From the NCBI GenBank assembly GCA_964479125.1, contig CAYZJK010000003.1, positions 1 through 56,370 of the forward strand: 56,370 nucleotides of DNA, in the 5' to 3' direction. This document shows, piece after piece, positions 49,493-56,370 of the stretch. The DNA comes from CAYZJK01 sp964479125 (GTDB taxonomy: Bacteria; Patescibacteriota; Saccharimonadia; Saccharimonadales; Saccharimonadaceae). Positions within the stretch are counted from its first letter, which is position 1; each line of letters starts with the position of its first letter. The position numbers and the translations under genes were made by a program. Below the pieces are notes generated by a model. The model had not been told where the DNA came from, did not search any database, and saw nothing but the letters and a program-made list of their open reading frames with translations.

Positions 49493-52100
49493 AAGGGCGG
49501 TTAGTGATCAGGCCTTTATAGATTTCCATAACGAAGATGGGTGAGATTGATAGTAGGAAGATAATAGTATAGCCATAGCTAGGCAGGTTAGTTAGTGAGA
49601 AAATCTCTGTCGCTGGCGGTATAAATAGTACGAGTAGAACTGTAAGTATTGAGCCCATGATTGCCCAGAGGTGAAGTGGGTTAGAGAACGGATTAATTTG
49701 TAGAAGTGACTTACGAGACCTAAGACTAAATGAATGTAAGACCTGAGAGAGGGCTAGGGTGCCAAAAGCCATAGTTTGCCCGGCTTCATGACTGCCGACT
49801 ATCTTCCAGCCAATCCAGTAGGCAATAAAGGTAATTAAACCGAAGAATAAGCCCATGAACACTATCTGAACACCGAATCCATTAGCGAACAGTCCTTCGT
49901 TTTTAGGTTTAGGCTTCTCAGACATTACTTCATCTTCAACCGGCTCCATACCGAGAGCAATTGCCGGCATACTGTCGGTTACTAAATTAATGAAAAGAAG
50001 ATGGACGGCTAGAAGTGGGCTTTGTTGCCAGACTATCATGGTGGCTAGAACAGCTACTACTTCACCCATGTTTGTGCCAAGTAGTAGGCCGACAACTTTA
50101 CGAATATTGGCATAGATGCCTCGACCTTCCCGTATGGCAGCTACAATGGTGGCGAAGTTATCATCAGTTAATACCATGTGTGATGCACCCTTGGCTACAT
50201 CGGTACCAGTTATGCCCATTGCACAGCCGATGTCGGCTGCTTTTAAGGCTGGTGCATCATTAACGCCATCGCCTGTCATTGCGACGACGTGACCTAGGCT
50301 CTGCCACTGCTTAACGATTCTAATTTTATTTTCTGGTGAGGTTCTAGCGTACACCCGGATGTTTTGGATGCGGTCGTAAAGCTCGGCATCACTCATTTCA
50401 TCTAGCTCTTCGCCAGTGATAGCTTCATGCTCCGGTTTGTTTAAGATGTAAACTTCCTTAGCGATTGCTGTGGCGGTAGTGATGTGATCACCGGTAATCA
50501 TGATTGGTGTAATGCCGGCAGTTAGGCAGTCTTTGACGGCCTGTTTGGCTTCTTCGCGAGGTGGGTCAATCATCCCAACTAGTCCTAAGAAGGTTAGGTC
50601 AGACTCAGCGCTTTCGACAGTTAAATTATTAGGTTTGGATGGCAGTTTTTTGTAAGCAATTGCTAGAACTCGGAGGGCGTCTTGGCTCATGGCCTCTAGT
50701 GCTTCAGCACTATCTTGTAGGGTGTGGTCGTAGCAGAGCGGCAGAATGCTATCATAAGCACCTTTAACAATTACATATGTTTCGCCGTTGTATTCGTGTA
50801 CAGTCGACATACGCTTTCTAATAGAGTCAAACGAAAACTCTTCAATTCTAGGGTACTCTTCCTCTAGTTCATCTTGGTCAATACCAGCCTTGTGTGCCGC
50901 GTAGACAATGGCGGTTTCGGTTGGGTCACCAATGTGTTTAATCTCTCCATCTGTAATAGTAATAGTAGCGTTCGAGCATAGTGTACCTAGTTTTAATAGC
51001 AGTTGATCATCTCTGGTTAAATCTCTGTCAATTGGTACGGTTTGGTTGTTTTTGGCGGTGTAAAGGTGAGTGAGTGTCATCTGGTTTTGGGTTAGCGTGC
51101 CAGTTTTATCGGTACATATAACTGAGGCGCTGCCGAGCGTTTCTACAGCTGGCAGTTTGCGAATAATGGCGTTACGTTTCACCATCCTCTGAACGCCGAT
51201 TGCTAAAATGACCGCTACGATAGCTGGTAGGCCTTCTGGAATTGCTGAGACTGCAAGCGCAATAGCTAGCATCAGAGCGTGCATAATATCTGTACCACTG
51301 GTAATTGAAATGACAAACACAATTACACAAGCGATAGCGGCCAAGTAGGCAATATAGACACCGAGTTTAGATAATCTTTCCTGAAGCGGCGTTAATGTGC
51401 GTGAGCTGGTATGTAGAAGAGAGGCGATAGTGCCAATCTCAGTCTTCATGCCGGTTTCGGTCACGACAGCGGTAGCGCTACCGTAGCGAATATTGCTGCC
51501 GGAAAATAGCATATTAAGTCGATCTCCAATGGCGGTTGTCTTTTCGTAGGTAGCCTCTTCATCCTTGTTAACTGGCTCTGATTCGCCGGTTAACATTGAC
51601 TCGTCAACTTTAAGTAGGTTTGCTTCGATTAGCCGGGCGTCTGCCGGGACTGAATCTCCAGCCTCTAGATAAATAATATCCCCAGGTACTAACTCAGCGG
51701 CTGGGATTTCAATAGTTTCATCTTCTCGAATAACCCTTGCTTCAGGAGGAGTCATATCTTTAAGGGCTTCGAGTGCACGCTCAGCTTTACCTTCTTGAAT
51801 CAGTCCGATAATTGAGTTAATTAGAATGATGACGACAATTAAGATAGGTTCAAAGAGACTTTCACCTTCGCTCAGGGAAACAATAAACGATAGGATAGCT
51901 GCTCCAACTAAGATTAGAATCATGACATCTTTAAACTGGGCAATAAATCTAAGCCATAGTGGACGCTTCTTTTCCTCCTCAAGTTTATTCAAGCCGTAGG
52001 TAGTGAGGCGCTTCTTGGCCTCGTCGCTAGATAAGCCGTGCTCTTGGTCGGTTGATAGTTTTTCTATGATTTCTTTTTGTGTTTGTTGATAACTTATCAT
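49482..52100 (-). CDS. Calcium-type P-type ATPase (P2)
   Basis: 872 residues. N-terminal cation-ATPase domain, TGES actuator loop (MLTGESEPV), phosphorylation site ICDKTGTLTQNQMT, PEGLPAIVAVILAIG ion-site helix, TGDGVNDAPALKAADIG hinge, and a C-terminal group of six helices with NLVTDSMPAIALG. This is a SERCA/PMCA-like Ca2+ (or Mn2+) exporter. The ATG at 52100 comes 8 bases after TACAAT; GTG 52103 is an alternative. Confidence 0.93.
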   Translation of the reverse strand: MISYQQTQKEIIEKLSTDQEHGLSSDEAKKRLTTYGLNKLEEEKKRPLWLRFIAQFKDVMILILVGAAILSFIVSLSEGESLFEPILIVVIILINSIIGLIQEGKAERALEALKDMTPPEARVIREDETIEIPAAELVPGDIIYLEAGDSVPADARLIEANLLKVDESMLTGESEPVNKDEEATYEKTTAIGDRLNMLFSGSNIRYGSATAVVTETGMKTEIGTIASLLHTSSRTLTPLQERLSKLGVYIAYLAAIACVIVFVISITSGTDIMHALMLAIALAVSAIPEGLPAIVAVILAIGVQRMVKRNAIIRKLPAVETLGSASVICTDKTGTLTQNQMTLTHLYTAKNNQTVPIDRDLTRDDQLLLKLGTLCSNATITITDGEIKHIGDPTETAIVYAAHKAGIDQDELEEEYPRIEEFSFDSIRKRMSTVHEYNGETYVIVKGAYDSILPLCYDHTLQDSAEALEAMSQDALRVLAIAYKKLPSKPNNLTVESAESDLTFLGLVGMIDPPREEAKQAVKDCLTAGITPIMITGDHITTATAIAKEVYILNKPEHEAITGEELDEMSDAELYDRIQNIRVYARTSPENKIRIVKQWQSLGHVVAMTGDGVNDAPALKAADIGCAMGITGTDVAKGASHMVLTDDNFATIVAAIREGRGIYANIRKVVGLLLGTNMGEVVAVLATMIVWQQSPLLAVHLLFINLVTDSMPAIALGMEPVEDEVMSEKPKPKNEGLFANGFGVQIVFMGLFFGLITFIAYWIGWKIVGSHEAGQTMAFGTLALSQVLHSFSLRSRKSLLQINPFSNPLHLWAIMGSILTVLLVLFIPPATEIFSLTNLPSYGYTIIFLLSISPIFVMEIYKGLITNRPSKA

Positions 52101-52108
52101 CACTTAGT

Positions 52109-52114
52109 ATTGTA
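52109..52114 (-). promoter_or_regulatory. -10 box of the P-type ATPase gene, leaderless
   Basis: TACAAT on the minus strand, 8 bases before the ATG. Confidence 0.5.
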
Positions 52115-52191
52115 TATTAGCCGTCATGCTTGTGCTAGTTTTTAGTGCAAAATAATTCTTATGCTAATTTTGAAAATTATAGGGGTTAGAG

Positions 52192-52200
52192 TGCTATAAT
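52192..52200 (+). promoter_or_regulatory. Extended -10 promoter of the ThrE-like gene
   Basis: TGcTATAAT, 8 bases before the ATG at 52209. Confidence 0.7.
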
Positions 52201-52208
52201 TAGTGCAT

Positions 52209-53639
52209 ATGGCATTTTGGTTTTTTAAGAAGCAGGATGATCCGGATAGTCGGGTCAACCTGACTTTCGACGCTCACTCTGATGACGCCGATAAGAATAT
52301 GCAAGCGCTGCGTTTCGCAATGAACGTAGCGGATGTTTTTGTATCGATGGGTATGCCGGCTCAGGATGTAGTGGTGGCGGTTCTAAAGATTCTCCGACGA
52401 TACTGCGAGAGGCGGGTCTATGTTGATATTACTTCCGGGGTAATTACGATGTCTCAAGACAGGGGGCTGTCTTTAGCGCCAATTACTCTAACTCGAGTTG
52501 TTGAAGACAGGCGAGTTAATACTATTCTTATGCAGGCAATCTTGCGTTTAATCCAAGATATTAAATTAGAGAACCTAACTATTGATGAAGCTGAAGAGCG
52601 CTTTAAGGGCTTTATCCGCGGTAAGTCTCCATACCCGAACTGGATTCAGATTGTAGCTGGTGGTGGAATTAGCGCTGGTGTGAGCATGATTTTCACTGAG
52701 TCATGGATTGTGATTGTAATTGCATTTCTGTCTGGTTGTTTAGCAGAGTACGTAATGCGCTTAATGTATCGGCGAGCAATTCCTGCTTTCTTCGTTAGGA
52801 TTGCCGCCGCTGCTATCATGACAGTGATTGCTGCTGGTGTAACTTGGATGTCAGAGAATACGACCACTATATTTACGACCGCTACTAATCCAACCTTAAT
52901 CGTAGTGGGAGGTATCGTTATGATGCTTATGGGTGTAGCTTTCGTGGCTGCCATCCAGGATATGATTGACGAATACTATATTACCGGCCTAGCCCGTTTA
53001 GCGAAGGTTATCTTCATGACACTTAGTGTGGTGATTGGTATTATCTTTGGTTTAACTATCGCTCGAACACTAGGCGCTACCATGGCAGTTTCACCAGATC
53101 CGATTCCAGTCGGCTCCTATGGGATGCAGCTATTGGCGGCAGCTATCTTAGCCTTTTCAGCAGCCGCCTCGAGCCAGTCTGGATTAGTGTCGCTAATCTG
53201 GTCAACGATTGTCGGTGTGTCGGCTTGGAGTTTATCAGTTCTAATTTCATACGCAGAGTTTAGTTCAGTTATCGCAGCCGGATTTGGTGGTGCACTAGCT
53301 GGTGTAGCGGCCGAGGTGCTATCAAGGCGATTTAGGATTCCAGCCGTTTCACTACTAACAGCTGGTGTGATTCCTCTGGTTCCCGGACTCGCACTCTTCA
53401 ATGGCTTAATGCTTGTGACTGGATCAACACCTGGTACGTCCTACTTTGATCAAGGATTAGCTACTCTAATTAGCGCCACCTCAATTGCAGTCGCCATTGG
53501 CGCTGGTACCTCACTTGGTACGATTATTGGTCGACCACTAAGGAAGCAGCTTGGCTTCATTAGGGCGGCGATGCCACGACAGGTGAATAGGTTAAGACGA
53601 AAGAACGATAACGGTACTTTACCTGCTGATACGTCTTGA
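52209..53639 (+). CDS. ThrE-family threonine/serine exporter
   Basis: 476 residues. The N-terminal DUF1212 domain has ALRFAMNVADVFVSMGMPAQ and the conserved VDITSGVITMS; about ten helices follow, including the C-terminal DUF3815-type half. The fused layout and length are those of Corynebacterium ThrE. It exports small hydroxy amino acids by proton exchange. Arginine deiminase starts 70 bases later, so the pair may belong to one amino-acid unit. Leaderless start. Confidence 0.88.
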   Translation: MAFWFFKKQDDPDSRVNLTFDAHSDDADKNMQALRFAMNVADVFVSMGMPAQDVVVAVLKILRRYCERRVYVDITSGVITMSQDRGLSLAPITLTRVVEDRRVNTILMQAILRLIQDIKLENLTIDEAEERFKGFIRGKSPYPNWIQIVAGGGISAGVSMIFTESWIVIVIAFLSGCLAEYVMRLMYRRAIPAFFVRIAAAAIMTVIAAGVTWMSENTTTIFTTATNPTLIVVGGIVMMLMGVAFVAAIQDMIDEYYITGLARLAKVIFMTLSVVIGIIFGLTIARTLGATMAVSPDPIPVGSYGMQLLAAAILAFSAAASSQSGLVSLIWSTIVGVSAWSLSVLISYAEFSSVIAAGFGGALAGVAAEVLSRRFRIPAVSLLTAGVIPLVPGLALFNGLMLVTGSTPGTSYFDQGLATLISATSIAVAIGAGTSLGTIIGRPLRKQLGFIRAAMPRQVNRLRRKNDNGTLPADTS

Positions 53640-53709
53640 GGTGAGTAAGATGATAGATTATACTTACGGTTAGATATAGAGCCGGTCTAGTTATAAAAAA
53701 GGGGGGATT

Positions 53710-54963
53710 ATGGATAACACGTTTCGTGTCACCAATGAGATAGGTAGGTTAAAGAAGGTGCTAGTGCATCGTCCAGGGCAGGAGATTGAGAACATTACTC
53801 CTGGTTCTATGGAGCGCATGCTCTATGATGACGTACCTTACTTGGCTCGCATGCAAAAAGAGCATGATCAGTTCGTCGACTTGCTAAGAGATAACGAAGT
53901 TGAAGTAGTTTATCTAGCTGATATTGCAACTGAGTCGCTGCGAGATGACGCTGTTAGGTTAGCTTTCATTGAAGATATTATCCATACCTCAAAGCAAGCT
54001 CACAGGCGTTCGACTGACCCTCTTCGAACCTACCTGCAGGGCTTAACTACTAAAGAGCTAGTCGACACAGTTTTAGCTGGTGTTAGCAAGAAGGCAATTA
54101 AGCTTCCAGCCTCCCAAGAGAGCAAGCAGCTACATGAGCTTCTAGAGTATGATGTAAATCCTTTCTATCTAAATCCAATGCCGAATGTTCTTTATACCCG
54201 GGATGCAGCCGCTGTGATTGGCGAAGGTGTTTCTCTACACAAGATGAGTTTCCCAGTTCGCAAGCGAGAGTCTCTTCTGTTGCAATACGTTCTAGATAAC
54301 CACCCAAGTTATCGGGACCAGGATATCAAGCGCTGGTTCGACCGGTCAGTTCGTTTTCCGATTGAAGGTGGCGACATGCTAGTTCTAAATTCTGAAACTA
54401 TGATGATTGGCTTAAGTGAGCGAACTTCACCTGAAGCTATTGAACACTTGGCGGCAACTTTATTTGAAGAAGCTGGCTTTAAGCGGGTGATAGCAGTAAG
54501 TCTACCGAAGCGACGTAGTTATCTACACCTTGATACAGCCCTAGGCATGATTAATAGTAATACCTTTGTGATTGATCCGCGCATTCAAGGCCGAGGTGGT
54601 CGAACAAATCTCTATATATTAGAGAAGACTCCATACAGTGAGCATCCTAAGGTGACTTTAGAAGATGATTTAGAGCATGCGCTAAGGGTGGCTTTATCTC
54701 AGCCAAAGATTAACCTAGTCAAGGTCGGTAATGGTGATCCTATAGCTATGGCTCGGGAGCAGTGGAACGGTGCAGCTAACGTGTTAACAATTGCTCCAAA
54801 TGTAGTTGTTTCATACGAGCGCAACCATGTTACTAACAAGGCCTTAAGGGCTGCTGGAGTAACAGTTCTTGAAACTCCAGGCGCCGAATTAGGCAGCGGT
54901 CACGGCGGTCCTCGCTGTATGACTATGCCATTAGTCAGGGAAGATATCCTAGCTAACCGCTAA
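53710..54963 (+). CDS. arcA: Arginine deiminase
   Basis: 417 residues, normal length. GRLKKVLVHRPGQEIEN opens the fold, NVLYTRDAAAVIG and GGDMLVLNSETMMIG hold the substrate Asp/Glu, LHLDTALGMI the catalytic His, and GSGHGGPRCMTMPL the catalytic Cys at about 403. It turns arginine into citrulline and ammonia. In cultivated Saccharibacteria the arc genes give ATP and protect the host from acid. No arcB, arcC or arcD is in this window. AAAGGGGGGATT before the ATG. Confidence 0.95.
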   Translation: MDNTFRVTNEIGRLKKVLVHRPGQEIENITPGSMERMLYDDVPYLARMQKEHDQFVDLLRDNEVEVVYLADIATESLRDDAVRLAFIEDIIHTSKQAHRRSTDPLRTYLQGLTTKELVDTVLAGVSKKAIKLPASQESKQLHELLEYDVNPFYLNPMPNVLYTRDAAAVIGEGVSLHKMSFPVRKRESLLLQYVLDNHPSYRDQDIKRWFDRSVRFPIEGGDMLVLNSETMMIGLSERTSPEAIEHLAATLFEEAGFKRVIAVSLPKRRSYLHLDTALGMINSNTFVIDPRIQGRGGRTNLYILEKTPYSEHPKVTLEDDLEHALRVALSQPKINLVKVGNGDPIAMAREQWNGAANVLTIAPNVVVSYERNHVTNKALRAAGVTVLETPGAELGSGHGGPRCMTMPLVREDILANR

Positions 54964-54993
54964 GCATAACAACTTTTAATGTCTCTAGAATTG

Positions 54994-55002
54994 TGTTCAA
55001 AT
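54994..55002 (+). promoter_or_regulatory. Weak extended -10 of corA
   Basis: TGtTCAAAT, 7 bases before the GTG start. Poor core match, but the spacing fits the other leaderless genes. Confidence 0.3.
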
Positions 55003-55009
55003 AGGTACT

Positions 55010-55924
55010 GTGCTTAAGATTTATCGATCTACCCACTATCGACCGAGCATTAAGCAACGTACTGCTATTCAGCCTGGCAGCTGGATACGTTGCGAAGCTC
55101 CAACCGCTGATGAAAAAGATCAGCTTATTGAGCTTGGCGTAGATCAAGATGTTTTAATGGATGCGCTCGACCCACACGAGATTCCTCGTATTGAAGTGGA
55201 GGAGGACACTGTCTATTTTATTACCCGTCTGCCGGATACTGACGATAACTTCAACGACTTTACGACGCCAATCCTTTTTGCTATCGGTAGAGAAAATATG
55301 ATTACTATTAGTCGGGATAATTTAGACCGACTTTGGAACCCTTTTATTGATCGAGTTTTAACCCCAACCACACAGAAGAATCGTACTTTCCTTCATATGG
55401 TTGATGCGATCTCGAAGCAGTATCATCAGCGGGTTACATCAATCAACCGACAGATGAGGGCTACGACTAGTAATATTCACCGACTAGGATCTAAAGACAT
55501 TGAAGTCTTAGCTGGTTTTGAGCGTCGCTTGAATGATTATCTAGATGCATTGCAGCCAACTAACACAGCAATTGAGACGTTGCTTCGTGGCAATATAATT
55601 AAGCTATATGAGGATGACAGGGACCTAGTAGAAGATCTTTCAGTTGATCTTGAGCAGCTAATTGCGAGGTGTGTCAGCTTGCTTAGGACAATTACCAACT
55701 CTCGAGACTCGTACCGAGCAGTGATGGACACTAAGCTAAACGAAACTATTCGTCTTTTGACCGTTATGACGGTAATACTTGCAATTCCGACTATGTTCGC
55801 TGGACTATATGGAATGAACGTTGATTTGCCATTTCAGTCGGCTCCATGGGCATTTAATCTCATATTAGTGATAAGCTTAATAATTGGGCTACTGTTGGGA
55901 TATTATTTCTTAAGAAAGAGGTAA
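55010..55924 (+). CDS. corA: CorA-type Mg2+ transporter
   Basis: 304 residues. A cytoplasmic alpha/beta domain and long helix, then two C-terminal helices with the pore motif YGMN (AGLYGMNVDLP). The basic KR end is typical. It imports Mg2+ (or Co2+/Ni2+) as a pentamer. GTG start without a ribosome site. The next gene begins five bases after the stop. Confidence 0.93.
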   Translation: MLKIYRSTHYRPSIKQRTAIQPGSWIRCEAPTADEKDQLIELGVDQDVLMDALDPHEIPRIEVEEDTVYFITRLPDTDDNFNDFTTPILFAIGRENMITISRDNLDRLWNPFIDRVLTPTTQKNRTFLHMVDAISKQYHQRVTSINRQMRATTSNIHRLGSKDIEVLAGFERRLNDYLDALQPTNTAIETLLRGNIIKLYEDDRDLVEDLSVDLEQLIARCVSLLRTITNSRDSYRAVMDTKLNETIRLLTVMTVILAIPTMFAGLYGMNVDLPFQSAPWAFNLILVISLIIGLLLGYYFLRKR

Positions 55925-55928
55925 AGGT

Positions 55929-56370
55929 ATGAAAGAGTTCATTGCAAACATCCAAAAGAGGCTAAAGCCATTGTTTGACCTGCTAGATGAAATGAACTTA
56001 AAGAATACTGGAGTGTTAGCTGCTGGGTCAGCTTATTTTATTGTCTTGGCATTTTTTCCTTTCATGGCGGCAATCGTGGCTATCTCCTCTATGGTGATCT
56101 CAACTGAAGATTTAGAGCAAATCTTTGCTGTTATTAATACGTATCTGCCATCAGATATTGCCTCGCTTGTGACAACCCAGCTTGAGACTGCTCAGCAGGA
56201 GAGGGCTAGTAACTTAATTTTCGCTATTATCGCTGTCCTATTGGCTCTATTTAGCGTCTCAGGTGGTGTAGATAACTTTAGTCGGGCTCTAAATGCGGTA
56301 TATGGCATTAAGAAGACAGAGTCCTTTATTCCATCACGAATACGAAGCTTTTTGATGACAGTCGGTATAT
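55929..56370 (+). CDS. YihY/BrkB-family membrane protein (3' end outside window)
   Basis: 147 codons to the window edge. AAGSAYFIVLAFFPFMAAIVA is split here as AAGSAYFIVLAFFPF and MAAIVAIS, the first helices of the YihY/BrkB family, and FSVSGGVDNFSRALNAVYGI is its best conserved segment. Function is uncertain (once thought RNase BN; more likely an envelope or transport protein). AGGTAAAGGT overlaps the corA stop region, so it is in the corA operon. Confidence 0.88.
   Translation, partial: MKEFIANIQKRLKPLFDLLDEMNLKNTGVLAAGSAYFIVLAFFPFMAAIVAISSMVISTEDLEQIFAVINTYLPSDIASLVTTQLETAQQERASNLIFAIIAVLLALFSVSGGVDNFSRALNAVYGIKKTESFIPSRIRSFLMTVGI

Noticed and set aside
53710..54963. A full arginine deiminase operon
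   Set aside because: Only arcA is present; arcB, arcC and arcD are not seen on either side.
1..56370. TGA as glycine (code 25, as in some CPR bacteria)
   Set aside because: TGA ends well-defined genes, for example the ThrE-like exporter at 53639, and does not interrupt housekeeping genes.
1..56370. tRNA genes, rRNA, CRISPR arrays, insertion sequences
   Set aside because: I read the intergenic regions on both strands and found no cloverleaf, rRNA, regularly spaced repeat or transposase. A tRNAscan-SE/CRISPR finder run would settle it.

Overview
The window looks like a chromosomal segment of a Patescibacteria/CPR bacterium, most likely a member of Candidatus Saccharibacteria (TM7). The grounds are indirect: genes are compact, there is almost no biosynthesis apart from one pathway, surface/pilus/transport genes are frequent, and several genes look actinobacterial (C50 carotenoid operon, an Rv2466c-like thiol oxidoreductase), as expected for an epibiont of Actinobacteria. 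TAA, TAG and TGA all act as ordinary stops, so the code is standard. I see no tRNA, rRNA, CRISPR array or insertion sequence.

Layout. 1-3.1 kb: cell-surface proteins. 3.2-6.2 kb: a phage-type ThyX and a drug-exporter ABC system cut by an assembly gap. 6.2-9 kb: a flavin/nicotinamide redox module around an ArsR regulator. 9-16.3 kb: small and hypothetical genes, DUF2130, a gap-split CPBP protease, an anchored thioredoxin, DUF2207 and DUF2798 proteins. 16.5-18.9 kb: stress genes (two tiny membrane proteins, chaB, SDR, and hsp20 under a perfect CIRCE operator). 19-26.6 kb: an OpgB-like phosphoglycerol transferase, hisS, metG, and a type IV pilin followed by an amber-interrupted copy. 26.6-32.8 kb: gltX, a family of orphan proteins (one broken), lysS. 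32.9-39 kb: a GlsB-like membrane protein, a single-ring Clp ATPase behind an attenuator-like leader, a Y-family polymerase with a coupled small partner, and two Cys-x5-Cys helical paralogues flanking an Rv2466c-like DsbA protein. 39-43.9 kb: a six-gene operon crtE-crtB-crtI-crtYe-crtYf-crtEb for a cyclic C50 carotenoid. 44-56.4 kb: an rRNA methyltransferase, an unidentified helical protein, an alpha/beta hydrolase, an SF1 helicase, a Ca2+-type P-ATPase, a ThrE-like exporter, arginine deiminase, CorA and a truncated YihY/BrkB protein.

Two expression styles are visible. About ten genes, including crtE, have a -10 box (usually extended, TGnTATAnT) ending only 6-10 bases before the start codon, so their mRNAs should be leaderless. 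A second set, mostly orphan genes plus thyX, are single-gene units with a Shine-Dalgarno leader, often a hairpin in the leader, and a strong terminator; their leucine codons look more CTC/CTG-rich than those of the housekeeping genes.

Assembly notes. There are four 100-N gaps. Two (16983-17082 and 24210-24309) are flanked by identical 55-base sequences and are almost certainly unmerged contig overlaps. Removing the Ns and one copy restores an intact 597-residue MetG. The other two (4801-4900, 12055-12154) are real gaps of unknown size. The most interesting items are the complete C50 carotenoid operon, the leaderless promoter architecture, the orphan single-gene units, the pilin with two in-frame amber codons, and the leader peptide/terminator ahead of the Clp ATPase.
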